DNA of 64,000 nt from Unio delphinus. Taxonomy: Eukaryota > Mollusca > Bivalvia > Unionida > Unionidae. The notes under the pieces were generated by a model. The model was given only the letters and a program-made list of their open reading frames with translations. It did not search any database and was not told the DNA's origin. Location: positions 4,818,501-4,882,500 of the forward strand of contig JAQISU010000118.1 in assembly GCA_029339505.1 (NCBI GenBank). Direction: 5' to 3'. How positions within the stretch are numbered: the stretch's first letter is position 1; each line of letters opens with the position of its first letter. Shown in pieces: positions 38,201 to 49,005 of the stretch. The translations under genes were made by a program, and so were the position numbers.

Positions 38201-38730
38201 TTTTCCAATTCATCGTGTCGTTTTTATCGGCATTTATTCGTCCCACTACGATGGCAAAGGCTAAATACATCCTATCTTGAGGGTTGTTAATTCAGTCGGA
38301 GCTCTTTTTGGTGCTACGAAGGTCGTCCACCGTAAACACCATTCAGCGTCCTGTCCCTTGGGGAAGAGACATGTGGGTCATGAACAGTGACGCTTTTTTC
38401 ATCGGTGAGGTGAAGCGTGTAGTTGGATTGTTGTACATGTTGAATCTTATCGATGACTTTGGAAGGGGTCAGTTCTGATTGGGCTGATGAACTAGATTCA
38501 AACGGGGGACTTCAAACTGTCGTGATGAATGGAATGTCTCAAGCGATCGTCTTCTTTGGTTTTACATTGCCGTTTCAGTGTGGTAAAGAAAGAATCCCAC
38601 ACCTCGGTGATGAACCTGTCTTTCTCCAACAGTACGTCGCACCTGAAATCTTTAAACTTCACCGTGTACGTGTGGGCCAAAGTTCTACATTTTCTAGAGG
38701 AGCGCCTTTCCGTCTCTAGAATGTGGTAGT
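35288..38730 (-). pseudogene. Polinton-type B-family DNA polymerase, multiply frameshifted
   Basis: Minus-strand fragments follow the family order. N-terminal region about 38,300-38,730. Exonuclease region in 37,150-37,857 with FRGPNTLVDFAQWILDP and then FLGYDGQFHVRYY. Segment 36,955-37,149 with ISKGYLPQFF. Palm in 35,762-36,031 with RRSFAKVMSKWLWGKIAQRP, the Lys/Gly motif B region. C-terminus in 35,288-35,728 with FASGGPKNYSYEY and VCKVKGLNFNYHNT. This is the protein-primed PolB typical of Polintons. At least six frame changes make it inactive. It is unlike the replication protein of the younger element at 56.5-60.4 kb. Confidence 0.8.
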
Positions 38731-39846
38731 ATTTTCATGGTTTACTGGTAGTAGTGATGGACTTTGGGTGTAGACTCTCTAAGCCTGGAGTATGGCTCAC
38801 TCGTGTCATCTTCAAAATCGCTGATATTAATTTGAGTCAAGACTTTAGCTACTGTGTGAGGCGATACATCTCGTTTCTGCCTCTATGTTCTCTTTTATCA
38901 CAACACGATGCGATCGCATCATCTTGACTGCAAAACGTCAAATGACTACATTTCAAACGCCATAAGTCACGTGATATCCACGTCAGACCAATATATAAAG
39001 TGTCAGTGTCTTGCCTTCCAGTATTCATTTTACTCTCAAACAGACCAGAGCTTTGCGAGGTGTCATAAGAAAGCGTTCTTGAGACAAGCCGACTGACTAC
39101 TCCTCCTCTTTTCGAGATAAAAGTCAAGATACTTGCTATATCTGTAAGACGAAAGGAGATTGGTCTTCAGAATATCCAGACAAAAAATCAGTCTCAATTA
39201 GTCTAAAATACAAGGTCTTTACCAGTTATTATAAAAGGGAAAACATATTTTTCCAGACTAAAAAATACCAGCTTCTAAACACAGGATGAACAAATAACAA
39301 AATATGCAAAAGGTAAATTGTGAAGCTTTTTTTGTACTATTTGCCTCTAAAATCCAGGAAGTGAAATGGCCAAGCAGAGCTAGTATTTTTTTTTATAGGT
39401 GCACGTCTGAAGTAAAGCCAAGCTGAATTCTCTAAAACACAAATTACACCCATCAGACATACATGTTTCTTGTACAATAATACATCGATGCAAAAATGTT
39501 TCCAGATGGCACAGGGAAGAGTGAGGAAAACATGAGAAATTCTTTTTTTCCTCTGAAAATCTAACCCTAAGCGAAATGCAAAGATGCACAGGGTAACATA
39601 TAGTCAGTATTCATTCAACCGCAAAAAAAGGACGCATATGTGCACATAAAACAGTGACGTGTTATTCTTATGCACAGTTGTAGGATGTATATATAACGAA
39701 TTGCATTACAATGAACATTTCGATACCTGATGCACAAAACGAAAACAAATACAAATTTTTACAACTCATTTAGTGCGTTTTCTAACTAGAAAAAAAAAAC
39801 AAGCAAGGATGAATAAACCAAATTTAAACAGTCTGACTGAAATGAC
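38731..39846. other. No gene seen
   Basis: AT-rich DNA with short random frames on both strands. Some may be upstream remains of the decayed Polinton, but no motif supports it. Confidence 0.4.
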
Positions 39847-39975
39847 TTATGTATGTATTTATGTATGTATGTATGTATGTATGTATGTATGTATGTATGT
39901 ATGTATGTATGTATGTATGTATGTATGTATGTATGTATGTTTGCATGCATGTATGTATGTGTGGTATGTATGTAT
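39847..39975. repeat. (TATG)n microsatellite
   Basis: GTAT tetranucleotide tract of about 28 units with a few variants at its right end. Confidence 0.97.
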
Positions 39976-42247
39976 GTGTGACTTACTTCCTTCTTTATTT
40001 TCCTTCAATGATTTTCATTATTATACAACTGTAGGGTGCATTTGTCAAATACTAAAACTTGTATGTAATTTAAGATCAAAAGTATCATACCTCTAATCAA
40101 CAATATGACATGTCCTTAACAATCAAACATATTACGTCATAGTATTGCATTCACTTCAAAGCAGTATATTCAGTCTGTTTTTATTGAACTCTTCAGTGTT
40201 TTGTATACCTCTTCTATGCATTTGTTGTATTTGATTCTTTTTATTTTTATCTCCATCAGGGTCAACTAATTTTAGAGGATGGCTGCATTCTTGAATTGCT
40301 ATACCATTATATATTAATTCTTCAATAATTACTACGATTCCTGGTGTAATAAAGGGGCAATACAGTTTCCTACTGCTTCCAGCTTTTATTTTGTCTATTA
40401 ATACAGAATTGGTAAGAGCATATACCGTTTGAAATAACTCTTATATCAAATTGCTCTTTTTTAATCTTTGTCAGATATAACGAAATTAGTATATCAGATG
40501 ATATGATTGTTAGAAATGTTTTTTTTTAAAGGTACAGAAAGCAAAGCATTAACGTCGCCATCGATATGTGGCGCTCAAACATAAGAGCTATTGTTCTCGT
40601 CCATTTCGTCAAACTAAAAATGATGTGAATCTCTTGATCGTTTTCATATCACCGCTCAGATTAGCAATCAAAGAATGGTAAAGTTATTTTCATATCTTGT
40701 TCCTCATATCGAATTTTTTTGCTTTTATTTATTTTTCCTTTGGTGATCTCGATTATATCTCTTTGACGGATTTGACAGAATATTAGAGTTTTCTGTTAAA
40801 TTCAAATCCGTAATAATTTGTTACACTCGTCTATTTGCTTTTTAATTTCTTGACCATTTCGTTTGAGACTGAGACTGCACAGTACTGTAATACTTAAGTT
40901 GTATCATCATGCTTTCCTTGTTGCTATTCAAAACTTATCTTAATGTGCCTCATATGTTAAACTGGTTGCGGAAAGTTTGCTATTTTTTAGGCTCTTTCCC
41001 TTACAGATTGTTAGGCCTATGTGTTGAATTATCTCTTAAACAAGTCTTGAGCATTTCAAATCATCTATATTTTTGTTCTCGCCAATTTGTTTGGTAGTTC
41101 TGGTATTTTGTAAGCTGTTTCATAATCTTTATGTTCCATATCTGTACATTTGCTGGCTGCTTTTTTTCTCCCATCGTTTTTATAACTTTCAATGTATTTG
41201 TCTTTCAGCGTTGTACGTATTCCCCATTTACGTATCCCTGCACAATTGTTCTTTTACATGCCTCAGTTATTTACTAAATATATTTCCTACATTTGTTATT
41301 AAGGTTATTGTTTGAGGTTAAAGTTGCTATTAATTGCATTACCTCTTGAGTTAGTTACAGTTCCTGATTTTGTCTGGACTGTTTCATGAAAATTATTTCA
41401 TCAAGCTTGTTACTTTATATGGGAATCAGTTATGAAAATCAATTACTTTTTCATCTATTATGCTGATATGAAATATAATTATGGCTCAACTTTCTAATTG
41501 TATTAATACTCACGTTTAGAGTAATAAGAAACGATACAGCAAAGACAATAACAAAGTAAAAGGATTATCGCTAAAATAGTTCTAGGATGTGATTTCATCA
41601 TGGTAAAAATGAACAACATGTTTGGTTTCGAAATTCCCAAACAGTAGACGCTTATATTGGTGTCCGGCTATTAAAATATGATAATCTAGAATCGTATTTG
41701 GTGAAATATATTGAATTATTATTACCCCAACTTATTTAAAAATTTTAGTTGTTTTTGCCCAAATAATTTATATCTTTACTTTCCATGTTATCAAAATAAG
41801 CAATCATCCTGTTTGACTTTATTTACTTGTGGTTTTTAAAGCGTCAACAACTACAATAATGAGTCTTTTCATTGTGGTAATTGTTGTAAAAGAATATGTT
41901 AGTCTTTTACTTCAGTGGAAACAAAACTAGAAACTCATAATAATACCGTCTTACGTAATTAACAAATTACCTCTCTGATGTCTATTAAACTCGTTGAATA
42001 TTGTTTCCTCAGGTCATGGTTGACATGTGAATCTATCAACATGATATAATTACTCTATAAACAATTCTGATTGATATACAGCTCATCCACTATGATAATT
42101 GTATACTTGATTTTCACTCGTATTGAGACATTGAATTAACTTTAGGTTTCGCACAAAAAGTTATATTTAATTTCATTGAAATGTGGAACATGTGGCATTT
42201 ATCTTATGACATCCACTAGACAATCACGAGACGTTTCCCATTATGCA
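39976..42247. other. No gene seen
   Basis: AT-rich, no recognisable coding, repeat or RNA gene. Confidence 0.4.
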
Positions 42248-42458
42248 GATTCCGAAAACCAAGGAAAAACCTCACGTGGTCCCCTCCCCCATCATGCCGA
42301 AGGATCCCTCGAGAGTATCATTATCTTGCAGACTCGATGGTGCAGAACCTTTGGCCCCTCACACGGAGTTGACCAGAGTCGTCCTAAACACAAACATAAC
42401 CATCGACAGCAACATCCGAGTTATACAACAAAAAAAAACACATGGCTCCAAGACTCCC
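42248..42458 (+). CDS. Possible isolated exon
   Basis: A plus-strand open segment preceded by 'ttcccattatgcag', a plausible splice acceptor, with possible donors at 'cccccgtaaat' or 'atctgtaaga' near 42,450-42,470. In one frame it reads with balanced composition (VPSPIMPKDPSRVSLSCRLDG), faintly like part of an immunoglobulin-type strand. No partner exon was found and the family is unknown. Confidence 0.2.
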
Positions 42459-42525
42459 CCGTAAATCTGTAAGAAATATAAAGAATGAACCGTGTAATGC
42501 ATAATGCATGATTAAGTAAACATGC

Positions 42526-42530
<5 letters not shown>

Positions 42531-42585
<55 letters not shown>
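42531..42585. repeat. (TA)n microsatellite
   Basis: Pure TA tract of about 27 units. Confidence 0.97.
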
Positions 42586-42587
<2 letters not shown>

Positions 42588-43555
42588 CACGCACGTGAAT
42601 TGACTTCGTTATGCATTAAATTGCTTTGACAGAACGATTACACGAGTTTATTCTCATACTAACCACGTTCCGTTAAAACAAATGTTGACTTGGATTTTCA
42701 ACTTGAAAATAGATGAGGCTCATTTTTATAAACGTTAGAACAGATTATTGTTTATTGACAGAATCCTATACCAGTGTCACGGAATAAGGTTAAGAAAATA
42801 ACTTGGCTTTGCCTTTGAACGATTATGTAAAATTGATTTCGTTGACGCGTACATCGATACATGGAGAATTTTTTTATTTAAAAAAAAAACTACTAGTGAC
42901 TGAGTAAATAGATGCATCTCGTTGTAGGTATTTCATGATATGCACGGGGGTACTTTACCCTTGGGTATTGCATGTGTTTCTTCTTTTTTTTCTTTAATAC
43001 TTTGAGAAAGTATATTGCTGTGTGTTAAGATCTTGTCAGGAGGCGTCTACTTTAGGCAACTTACTGCAGTCTTTAGGCTGATATATTTTGCATCGTGGCA
43101 GCACATAACTGGCAGTGTGGCTGCATAGCTATTACCGACAAAAACGCAAACTTGCCCGAGCCACCTTTCCACCTTTACTGCCACCGGAAAACACAGCTAA
43201 GCCACACGTGCAGTGCACGCCTTCCTCCACAGCGGTATCGAACTGGACAGAAGTGAGTGCGTGTTGGGTCTATTTCCACTAACCAAGGCCTACTATTCAT
43301 TTCGATAGACGCTATTTAGCGAATCCGATCTGACGGCCAACTTAAATAGTGTTCTATGAACACGTAAATGCCCTTGGGAGTTGGCATTATTTCGCTCCTT
43401 CGGAATTAATTAAATAGCTAGCTATGTTAGCATTAAACAGTGCTACATGTCCCATAGTGATCGTTCGTTCGCATAGCTATTTGCGTAGCAGCGTAGAGCT
43501 GGCAGTCTGGCAGCGTAAATGTTAATGTAATGTAGCAGGTTAACTGGTAGTCTGG
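42586..43555. other. No gene seen
   Basis: Non-coding; no motif recognised. Confidence 0.4.
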
Positions 43556-43700
43556 AAACGTAGCTGCTAACGGGGCAGCATGATAGCATTGCTAGCAGTA
43601 TGGTGGCATAGTTGATGGCAGTATGGTGGCAGTAGAGTGGCATAGTTGGTGGCAGTAGAGTGGCATAGTTGGTGGCAGTATGGTGACGTACTTGGTGGCG
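43556..43700. repeat. Short minisatellite, ~26-bp units
   Basis: About five diverged units of 'ggcagtagagtggcatagttggt' and 'ggcagtatggtggcatagttgat'. A minus-strand frame at 43443-43724 crosses it and is judged a by-product. Confidence 0.75.
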
Positions 43701-44039
43701 GTATAGCCTCATAACTGACAACACAACAGCACAATGTCGTCAAGGGAAATGGAATGGAGGATCAAAAATTAATTTTGAGGATGTGAATTTTGAATTGTGC
43801 AATACGACCTTGACTTGTCAATTTGAATTGTCAAGACACATTATTATATTAATCATACAGAATTTTTAGATAATAATAACAAATAGTCATATGAACCGTA
43901 CTAATTTTTTTTTTTAATATCATATTCACAGTATAGTGTAATATCATTAGGTGAATGTTTCTAAATTTTTCAAGTGTTCACGATAGTTTAGGTTCGTCGA
44001 ATTGTGTTATAAAGTTTTCATTTAGTCTGACCTACTTCA

Positions 44040-44195
44040 TTCAACATAAATTCTTATCATTCGCATAAAATGTGTTTGGTGTATAAAAAAAAATCATTCG
44101 CATACAGTGTGTTCGGTGTGAAATAAATTGTTTTCATTCACATAAAATGTATTCGGTGTGAAATTAATTGCTTTTATTCGCATACAGTGTGGTCG
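44040..44195. repeat. Diverged ~48-bp tandem repeat, four copies
   Basis: Four units of 'cattcgcataYaRtgtgttcggtgtgaaataaattg', each varying at several places, end to end. Non-coding. Confidence 0.7.
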
Positions 44196-44349
44196 GTATT
44201 TTTACTTTATCCATTCTTTTTAACCAACTTTACATTTGTCGCACTAGATACTTCTATGACGGGCAGTCGAAATGTTCTTAACTAATCATTAACTCGACAT
44301 GTCACGATTAGACTGGTCTTCTGATGTTCAGTGCCTTTATTGAAAAGAC

Positions 44350-44721
44350 ATGAAAAAAGCTTTAATGCCAAGGGACACGAGCATCTTCCGAATATTGTCT
44401 AATTTGAGCATGTTGACAGTATCTGGGACTTTCTTTCTTGTGGATAAATATACAATGCCGCTTTATGTATTCCTATCTGATTTGTTGTACCAATCTAATA
44501 CAGAAGATTATTCCATGCCTGACAAAAGGAACCATTGCTTCAATCATATTGTGCTTTTTTTTGAGAGCTCGTCATCAGAAACATATGATGAAGCTCTCAC
44601 GTGTCTGCATGAAGCTATATTGAGAGGTTTGTTTTGTTTTAATAGTGGAAGCATGGCCCAGTGTCATAATTTTGTCACTCATGAACACGTTGCACTTTTG
44701 TTGGCTCTAAAGAATCGCTAG
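44350..44721 (+). CDS. Unrecognised 123-aa ORF
   Basis: An open plus-strand frame with fairly balanced composition in otherwise AT-rich DNA. Residues 13-32 are hydrophobic and the C-terminal half has several Cys and His (HCFNH, TCLHEA, CHNFVTHEH). No family recognised and no splice signals are obvious. It may be a transposon fragment or chance. Confidence 0.2.
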   Translation: MKKALMPRDTSIFRILSNLSMLTVSGTFFLVDKYTMPLYVFLSDLLYQSNTEDYSMPDKRNHCFNHIVLFFESSSSETYDEALTCLHEAILRGLFCFNSGSMAQCHNFVTHEHVALLLALKNR

Positions 44722-44913
44722 TGCTTTAATTTCATATAACGTTTTCCCTATTATATGTTAAAGTGTTAAAAATGTCTTCTTCTAATATCTTCGATACGAC
44801 CAATTGGTTAAATTTATTCCGTATGATGTATATACACAACGTGACTTCATGTAAGATAGGAACACATATATGAAACGTACGCTTGATATATTAATTTTAA
44901 AAAAGTAAATCAG

Positions 44914-44914
44914 C

Positions 44915-44955
<41 letters not shown>

Positions 44956-45040
44956 TCAATAATAATAATAACAATAATATCAATAATAATGACATCAATA
45001 ATAATAATAATAATAATATTATAATATCACCAATAATATC

Positions 45041-45094
<54 letters not shown>

Positions 45095-45095
45095 G
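44914..45095. repeat. Imperfect (AAT)n microsatellite
   Basis: AAT tract with interspersed 'atatc' and 'gacatc' variants. Confidence 0.95.
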
Positions 45096-45404
45096 AAGAA
45101 ACGACGAACATCTTTATACATACAAGTGTTGTGATAGTTGCAAAGGCTCTGAGCTACAGATTGTGCAACAAAATTGCAAATAACCAAACAGTCCATATGT
45201 AGAAACAACGGCCACCGAAAAATAATGAAACGAAAGAGTATTTTAGATGACTAAATACGAGAGTCGGTGGACGTCAATCCTCCATAACAATTATCACCTA
45301 AGTTGCAAGACATTGTAGGAATCGATTGGGAGCGATGTTGAAGTAACTGAGATCGAGCTTGAGAGATCATAAATTGAACTGTAGAGAGCGAGCTGGCGAG
45401 ATCA

Positions 45405-45525
45405 TATGGATTTGCTGTAGAGAACGATATCATATGGATTTGCTGTAGAAAACGAGATCATATGGATTTGCTGTAGAGAACGAGATCATATGGATTTGCT
45501 GTAGAAAAAGAGATCATATGATTAG
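45405..45525. repeat. 28-bp tandem repeat, ~4 copies
   Basis: Units of 'gagatcatatggatttgctgtagaRaac', about four in a row, with a diverged half-unit upstream near 45,360. It creates a minus-strand open frame (45458-45874) with no recognisable domain. Confidence 0.85.
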
Positions 45526-45848
45526 CATGAGTACTTATCAGCGAGTGGGTAAGGGCGAGCTCAAAATTAGGGAGCGAGTGTATGTAGTGGGAGTGTGAAA
45601 GCTGGAGTAATCGAGAGCATACGGCGAGTTGTAGAGACATATGACGAGCAATGAGTAACCAATAGTAAGTGGAAAAATGCCAGCTCGTGACAGGAAAAGT
45701 GATGGATGGAGCAATTTTTAATAAAAAGAGAAAAACTGGACAGGAAAGTTGAATTGAAGTAATTCCATCAGTGATTATGTAATCAAGAGCATGAAGCGAA
45801 ATAAGTTGGAAACAAATACACAATTGCAAAGACAGTGTAATACAGAAC

Positions 45849-45895
45849 AACCCAAACTGGTTATGTAAGGCCAACCCAAACTGGTTATGTAAGGC
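45849..45895. repeat. Target site of the Polinton, left flank
   Basis: Nearly two units of a 24-bp tandem repeat ('aacccaaactggttatgtaaggcc') end in AAGGC directly before the element. The same repeat resumes at 62,738 with AAGGCC. The perfect duplication across the element is AAGGC (5 bp), or TAAGGC (6 bp) if the last T of the right end is counted to the flank. Since the target was tandem, the flanks match over about 29 bp and the true duplication length cannot be told from this copy alone. Confidence 0.75.
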
Positions 45896-46091
45896 AGCAG
45901 CAGAGAGGGTGAACAGACCACGATTTCAAGCAAAAATAATGCTTCCTACGAAACCTTATTTTAACCAAAAAAAAATAAGTCTCCATTTAGCAAACGGACA
46001 CTTTACGATTTTTTAATCAATTTTGGTCGCAACGATGTGGTCATCCACCCTCTCTGCTGCTTAGTGATTTCAGTTCTGGGTTAACAAAAAT
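45896..46091 (+). repeat. Left terminal inverted repeat
   Basis: It matches the reverse complement of 62,544-62,737 nearly base for base. Differences seen are one A in a long A run, GGACAC against GGAGAC, and four bases near 46,073-46,076. Its outer 166 bp begin with AGCAGCAGAGAGGGTG (45,896-45,911) and end with the inverse CACCCTCTCTGCTGCT (46,046-46,061). A smaller inverted pair, AAGTCTCC and GGACACTT, sits near its centre (45,977-46,003). Confidence 0.95.
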
Positions 46092-46094
46092 CAT

Positions 46095-47444
46095 TTATGA
46101 TTTTACAAACAAACTAATCGCTAACACCTCACCGCGTAGATCAATTAAATTATTTGACTGGTCGGTGAGTTTGAAATTAATTCTCGTTAACGAATTATTA
46201 TGGCATCGCATGTAGACAGGATTAATTGAGTTTTCAATAATTAGGAATCCTGGAGGAGCTGTTGGTGCAAATGAATAAAGAATATATCCCTGCTGAGCTT
46301 GATTCGATTGCTCTAGATTAATTTGATAGCTTCCTTCAATTGCATCACATACTAAATTGAGCGCAATCACCGTTGAAATATTCACGTTGAACGGAGCGAT
46401 ATGCCTACCACCACCATCTGGATCATTATTATACCTGAAGAGGACAGTTGAATCTGATTTTTGTAGCGCCTTGATATCGGTTTTAACAATTCTTGCTAGT
46501 TCATCAGCGTTGTATTTGGAAAACTTGAAATTACGCAGATTGTCCTCTGTGATATTGTAATCGGTTAGGAATCGTTGTTTATTGTCGCTGTTGTCATTAA
46601 TTATTGTTTGAATAATTAGTTCATAGATATATTTCATGTCCGATATAAGCTGATTTATTATTTCAACGTGTTTTTGCGATTTTGTTTTCCGTAGTTGTTC
46701 TAGTTGTGTGTCATATAATTGTTTAATCTCATTAAAATAACCACGGACGTCAGTTAGCGTAAATGAAATAGTAACAGATGAGTCGGTTGTTCTTTTAATG
46801 ATAAAATCCCATTGCAATGTTTCTTTGTTGGTAAATATAAATCTATCGGCGATTCTTCCTTTTCTTATATCAGATAAATTATCTCGATAACTGGGATTGA
46901 TTTCATGATATGATTGTATGTCCGTGGTTAAGTCGGTGGCGGATTTTTCCGGTGGTTTTTCAGGCCATCCTAACACTGTTCTTAACGAGCTGTTATATAT
47001 ATCTACAATGTATCCCTCTGTGCTTATTTCGATCAACGACGAGAGCGTCGGTTGATGAAGATTAATAGCTATTTTTGATTCTTTTCCAGTGATTGATTTT
47101 ATTCTACGCTGAATTTCAGCATTGATTTGCTTAATTAGGTACGACCCAGTTGGTAACGAAACAGTTTCCCACTCTGGAGTACCATCGGGTTTATTCTTAT
47201 ACGAGAACACCAGTGCGTTATTGGGTTGCTGACCACTAAATGCAACCGATCTGATATTAGGCCAACTGTGATACACTCGTAGTTTTGCTACCGCTATCTC
47301 CTTCACTGGGACCGGAGAGGGGAAATTCACACTGAATTCTGGATTCGTTGATGTTATTGATATCATGCTTGTTTGTACTGGGTTCGTGTTCTCCACTATT
47401 CGTTGAAGTAATTCCATCGGTGTCGTCATCGTTGCTATACTCAT
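46095..47444 (-). CDS. Spike-like conserved Polinton protein
   Basis: 449 aa, last gene before the left terminal repeat. The first ~170 residues hold an arrangement common in this virus-like family: a short Ser/Thr-rich start, VRVYHSWPNI-like text (AKLRVYHSWPNIRSVAFSG), then LPTGSYLIKQINAEIQRRI and TVLGWPE. The C-terminal 120 residues hold VNISTVIALNLVCDAIEGSY, GYILYSFAPTAPPGFLIIE and LTDQSNNLIDLRGE, a tail recurring in Polinton and related elements. The middle (residues 200-290) is probably helical. It may be a fiber, spike or minor capsid protein; the family has no firm function that I know. Its 5' end lies in a local tandem duplication, so the true start could differ. Confidence 0.7.
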   Translation of the reverse strand: MSIATMTTPMELLQRIVENTNPVQTSMISITSTNPEFSVNFPSPVPVKEIAVAKLRVYHSWPNIRSVAFSGQQPNNALVFSYKNKPDGTPEWETVSLPTGSYLIKQINAEIQRRIKSITGKESKIAINLHQPTLSSLIEISTEGYIVDIYNSSLRTVLGWPEKPPEKSATDLTTDIQSYHEINPSYRDNLSDIRKGRIADRFIFTNKETLQWDFIIKRTTDSSVTISFTLTDVRGYFNEIKQLYDTQLEQLRKTKSQKHVEIINQLISDMKYIYELIIQTIINDNSDNKQRFLTDYNITEDNLRNFKFSKYNADELARIVKTDIKALQKSDSTVLFRYNNDPDGGGRHIAPFNVNISTVIALNLVCDAIEGSYQINLEQSNQAQQGYILYSFAPTAPPGFLIIENSINPVYMRCHNNSLTRINFKLTDQSNNLIDLRGEVLAISLFVKS

Positions 47445-47595
47445 GATTTATTTCTAATTTTGGTATCGAGGAATCATAAATACTGACCATCACTGAGAAC
47501 TCACAATCTGGTAATGTTGATATTATTGAGATCATTTTGTTTTTTGGGTTCGTGTTTTCTGATTCCATCGGTGTTGTCATTGTTATTATATTCAT
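47257..47595 (-). pseudogene. Chimeric ORF created by local duplication
   Basis: A 112-aa frame whose start (MNIITMTTPME) copies the start of the 449-aa protein (MSIATMTTPME). Its middle (CEFSVMVSIYDSSIPKLE) copies the tail of the 181-aa membrane protein (SEFSAMVSIFDSAISKLE). It ends out of frame inside the 449-aa gene. It arose because about 150 bp at the junction of the two neighbours were duplicated in tandem (roughly 47,349-47,507 and 47,510-47,660). Probably not a functional gene. Confidence 0.6.
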
Positions 47596-48046
47596 GTTGT
47601 CGCTCTAATTTCGATATCGCGGAATCAAAAATACTGACCATCGCTGAGAACTCACTATCTGATATAATTGTATCATCGAGTGACGACGATATCATCGAGG
47701 ATAACTGCGAATATGCGGTTGATGCAATATGAAATTGAATTGAGTAATTCTGCAGTTTACTCTGGCTGCATGATGATATCTTTTTTGCTATCCCGGTTGA
47801 TATACCCCCGATTGTAGCCACCGCAGAAATGCAAATTGGAACTACGACCGGGGCAATCATTGTAACCGATGCAAGTATTATTCCGGCACCAGCGAGAACG
47901 CTTGACACCGAGTACATAGTAATATCAATTGCGGTGATTCTTCGTCGGTATTTTTTTATTTTTATTTGATACTCCTCAGTGAGGGTTTTGAGTCTATTTT
48001 GAAATTCTCTGACCTGATCATAGCGACATTGCGTTGATGAAATCAT
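47501..48046 (-). CDS. Virion-module membrane protein
   Basis: 181 aa. A basic coiled-coil-like start (residues 10-40, RVREFQNRLKTLTEEYQ-type) is followed by a long hydrophobic stretch (about residues 42-90) broken by SVTMIAPVVVPICISAV and containing small residues, likely two membrane helices. A tail with SDSEFSAMVSIFDSAISKLE follows. A protein of this plan often occurs beside capsid genes of Polintons; function unknown, perhaps an inner-membrane or fusion-related component. It has a CACAATTGAAAA motif 21 bases before its ATG, next to a 16-bp palindrome. Its last ~50 residues lie in the local duplication. Confidence 0.6.
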   Translation of the reverse strand: MISSTQCRYDQVREFQNRLKTLTEEYQIKIKKYRRRITAIDITMYSVSSVLAGAGIILASVTMIAPVVVPICISAVATIGGISTGIAKKISSCSQSKLQNYSIQFHIASTAYSQLSSMISSSLDDTIISDSEFSAMVSIFDSAISKLERQHEYNNNDNTDGIRKHEPKKQNDLNNINITRL

Positions 48047-48067
48047 TTTATTTTAAAAACGCTAGCG

Positions 48068-48080
48068 TTTTCAATTGTGA
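48068..48080 (-). promoter_or_regulatory. Candidate late promoter motif, 181-aa gene
   Basis: On the minus strand TCACAATTGAAAA, then the palindrome AAAACGCTAGCGTTTT, with the A run 21 bases before the ATG at 48,046. It is one of five similar sites before virion genes. A second perfect palindrome, TTTCAATTGAAA, lies at 48,096-48,107. Confidence 0.5.
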
Positions 48081-48141
48081 ATCTAAAGGATTTCCTTTCA
48101 ATTGAAACCACTAGTAAAAATCCATAGGATTTTCAGTTTTA

Positions 48142-49005
48142 TTATTTACTTAAATCCGCTACGAATTCTAAGCACCAGGATATTTCTTTTCTAATAGTGT
48201 TATCAACTGCGACAATCTCAAATTCTTCTTCTCCCCCCGCGATAATTACTGTCGCGGTGCCACCAAAGTAGGTTTTACCTTTCACGATGATATCAAATTG
48301 CTTGTCAGAGATTAACGTCATCCTGTAGATACCATGAGGCCACTTCTCGATATTGACTTTCAATTTAGCATTAGATTCTTTTACCCAATCAAAGGTCCCA
48401 TGCTTTACCCTTTCAGAGGTTTCTTTTAGTTTAAGAATATCGTCGTAAACGTCGAGATAGGTTTTTTTGATTTCGGTATATTTTATCATCGTTTTATCGC
48501 GGCGACTAAAAAATGAAATCAAAAGGTGGTTAAATTCCAAACCTTTTCGCATGAGATAATGCCCGTTGAGTTGAGAATATGTCGTCGTGATATTATAACT
48601 TTCAGAGCCCTCAAAGAAATTTTTAGCCATTTCGCTGATGCGTTTTTGTTCGTCAAACGCGCTTTTAATTTCCGCGAGAGTCATGCCTGTCAACGATGTG
48701 GTTTCAGATGTAGGTGTTCTCCCTAAAAATTTATCAACGATGGTATTAAGTGTTGTTTGTCTCACCATAAACATATTAATATCTTTGAGAGTCATTGTAG
48801 ATGTAACCGGGACACCAAAGAAATTATTAGCGACGTAGGCATTATGAGTATGCCTGATAATAAACTCACTGATTTCAGCGAGAGTCGAGTCTGCCACAGG
48901 TGGGGATCCAAAAAATCTAACAATGACGTCGTTAGTGGGTTTTTGATCTTCTATTAGTTTAGAAATCTCGAGATAATTTGCCTTGATTTCATTTTCATTC
49001 ATCAT
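48142..49005 (-). CDS. FxG-repeat protein, part 2
   Basis: 287 aa, no family recognised. Its N-terminal ~125 residues contain three copies of a repeat with the core F-[FL]-G followed by Pro and, five or more residues later, TL-x-x-I (FFG at 31-33, FFG at 62-64, FLG at 93-95). The rest looks helical and then beta-rich (residues 225-270, GIYRMTLISDKQFDIIVKGK). The upstream 180-aa frame ends in the same repeat and overlaps it by an ATGA, so the two may be one gene split by a frameshift, or a coupled pair. Position in the virion module suggests a structural or assembly role. Confidence 0.55.
   Translation of the reverse strand: MMNENEIKANYLEISKLIEDQKPTNDVIVRFFGSPPVADSTLAEISEFIIRHTHNAYVANNFFGVPVTSTMTLKDINMFMVRQTTLNTIVDKFLGRTPTSETTSLTGMTLAEIKSAFDEQKRISEMAKNFFEGSESYNITTTYSQLNGHYLMRKGLEFNHLLISFFSRRDKTMIKYTEIKKTYLDVYDDILKLKETSERVKHGTFDWVKESNAKLKVNIEKWPHGIYRMTLISDKQFDIIVKGKTYFGGTATVIIAGGEEEFEIVAVDNTIRKEISWCLEFVADLSK

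Larger units (their letters stand above)
29597..38730 (-). mobile_element. Old, decayed Polinton/Maverick
   Basis: A run of minus-strand, repeatedly frameshifted fragments in Polinton-like content: B-family DNA polymerase (35,288-38,730), a spike-like protein (about 31,063-31,430), a pX/pVI-like minor protein (30,790-31,062) and a protein of the nematode F54H12.2 type that occurs in Polintons (29,597-30,789). The 3.8 kb between polymerase and spike hold only fragments that I cannot assign. Terminal inverted repeats and target duplications were not found, so the ends are those of the recognisable coding. No intact gene remains. Confidence 0.7.

Noticed and set aside
29597..38730. Intact virus genes in the old Polinton
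   Set aside because: Every recognisable gene changes frame or meets stops several times; described only as remnants.
44897..45208. 103-aa Ile/Leu-rich minus-strand ORF
   Set aside because: Translation of an AAT tract.
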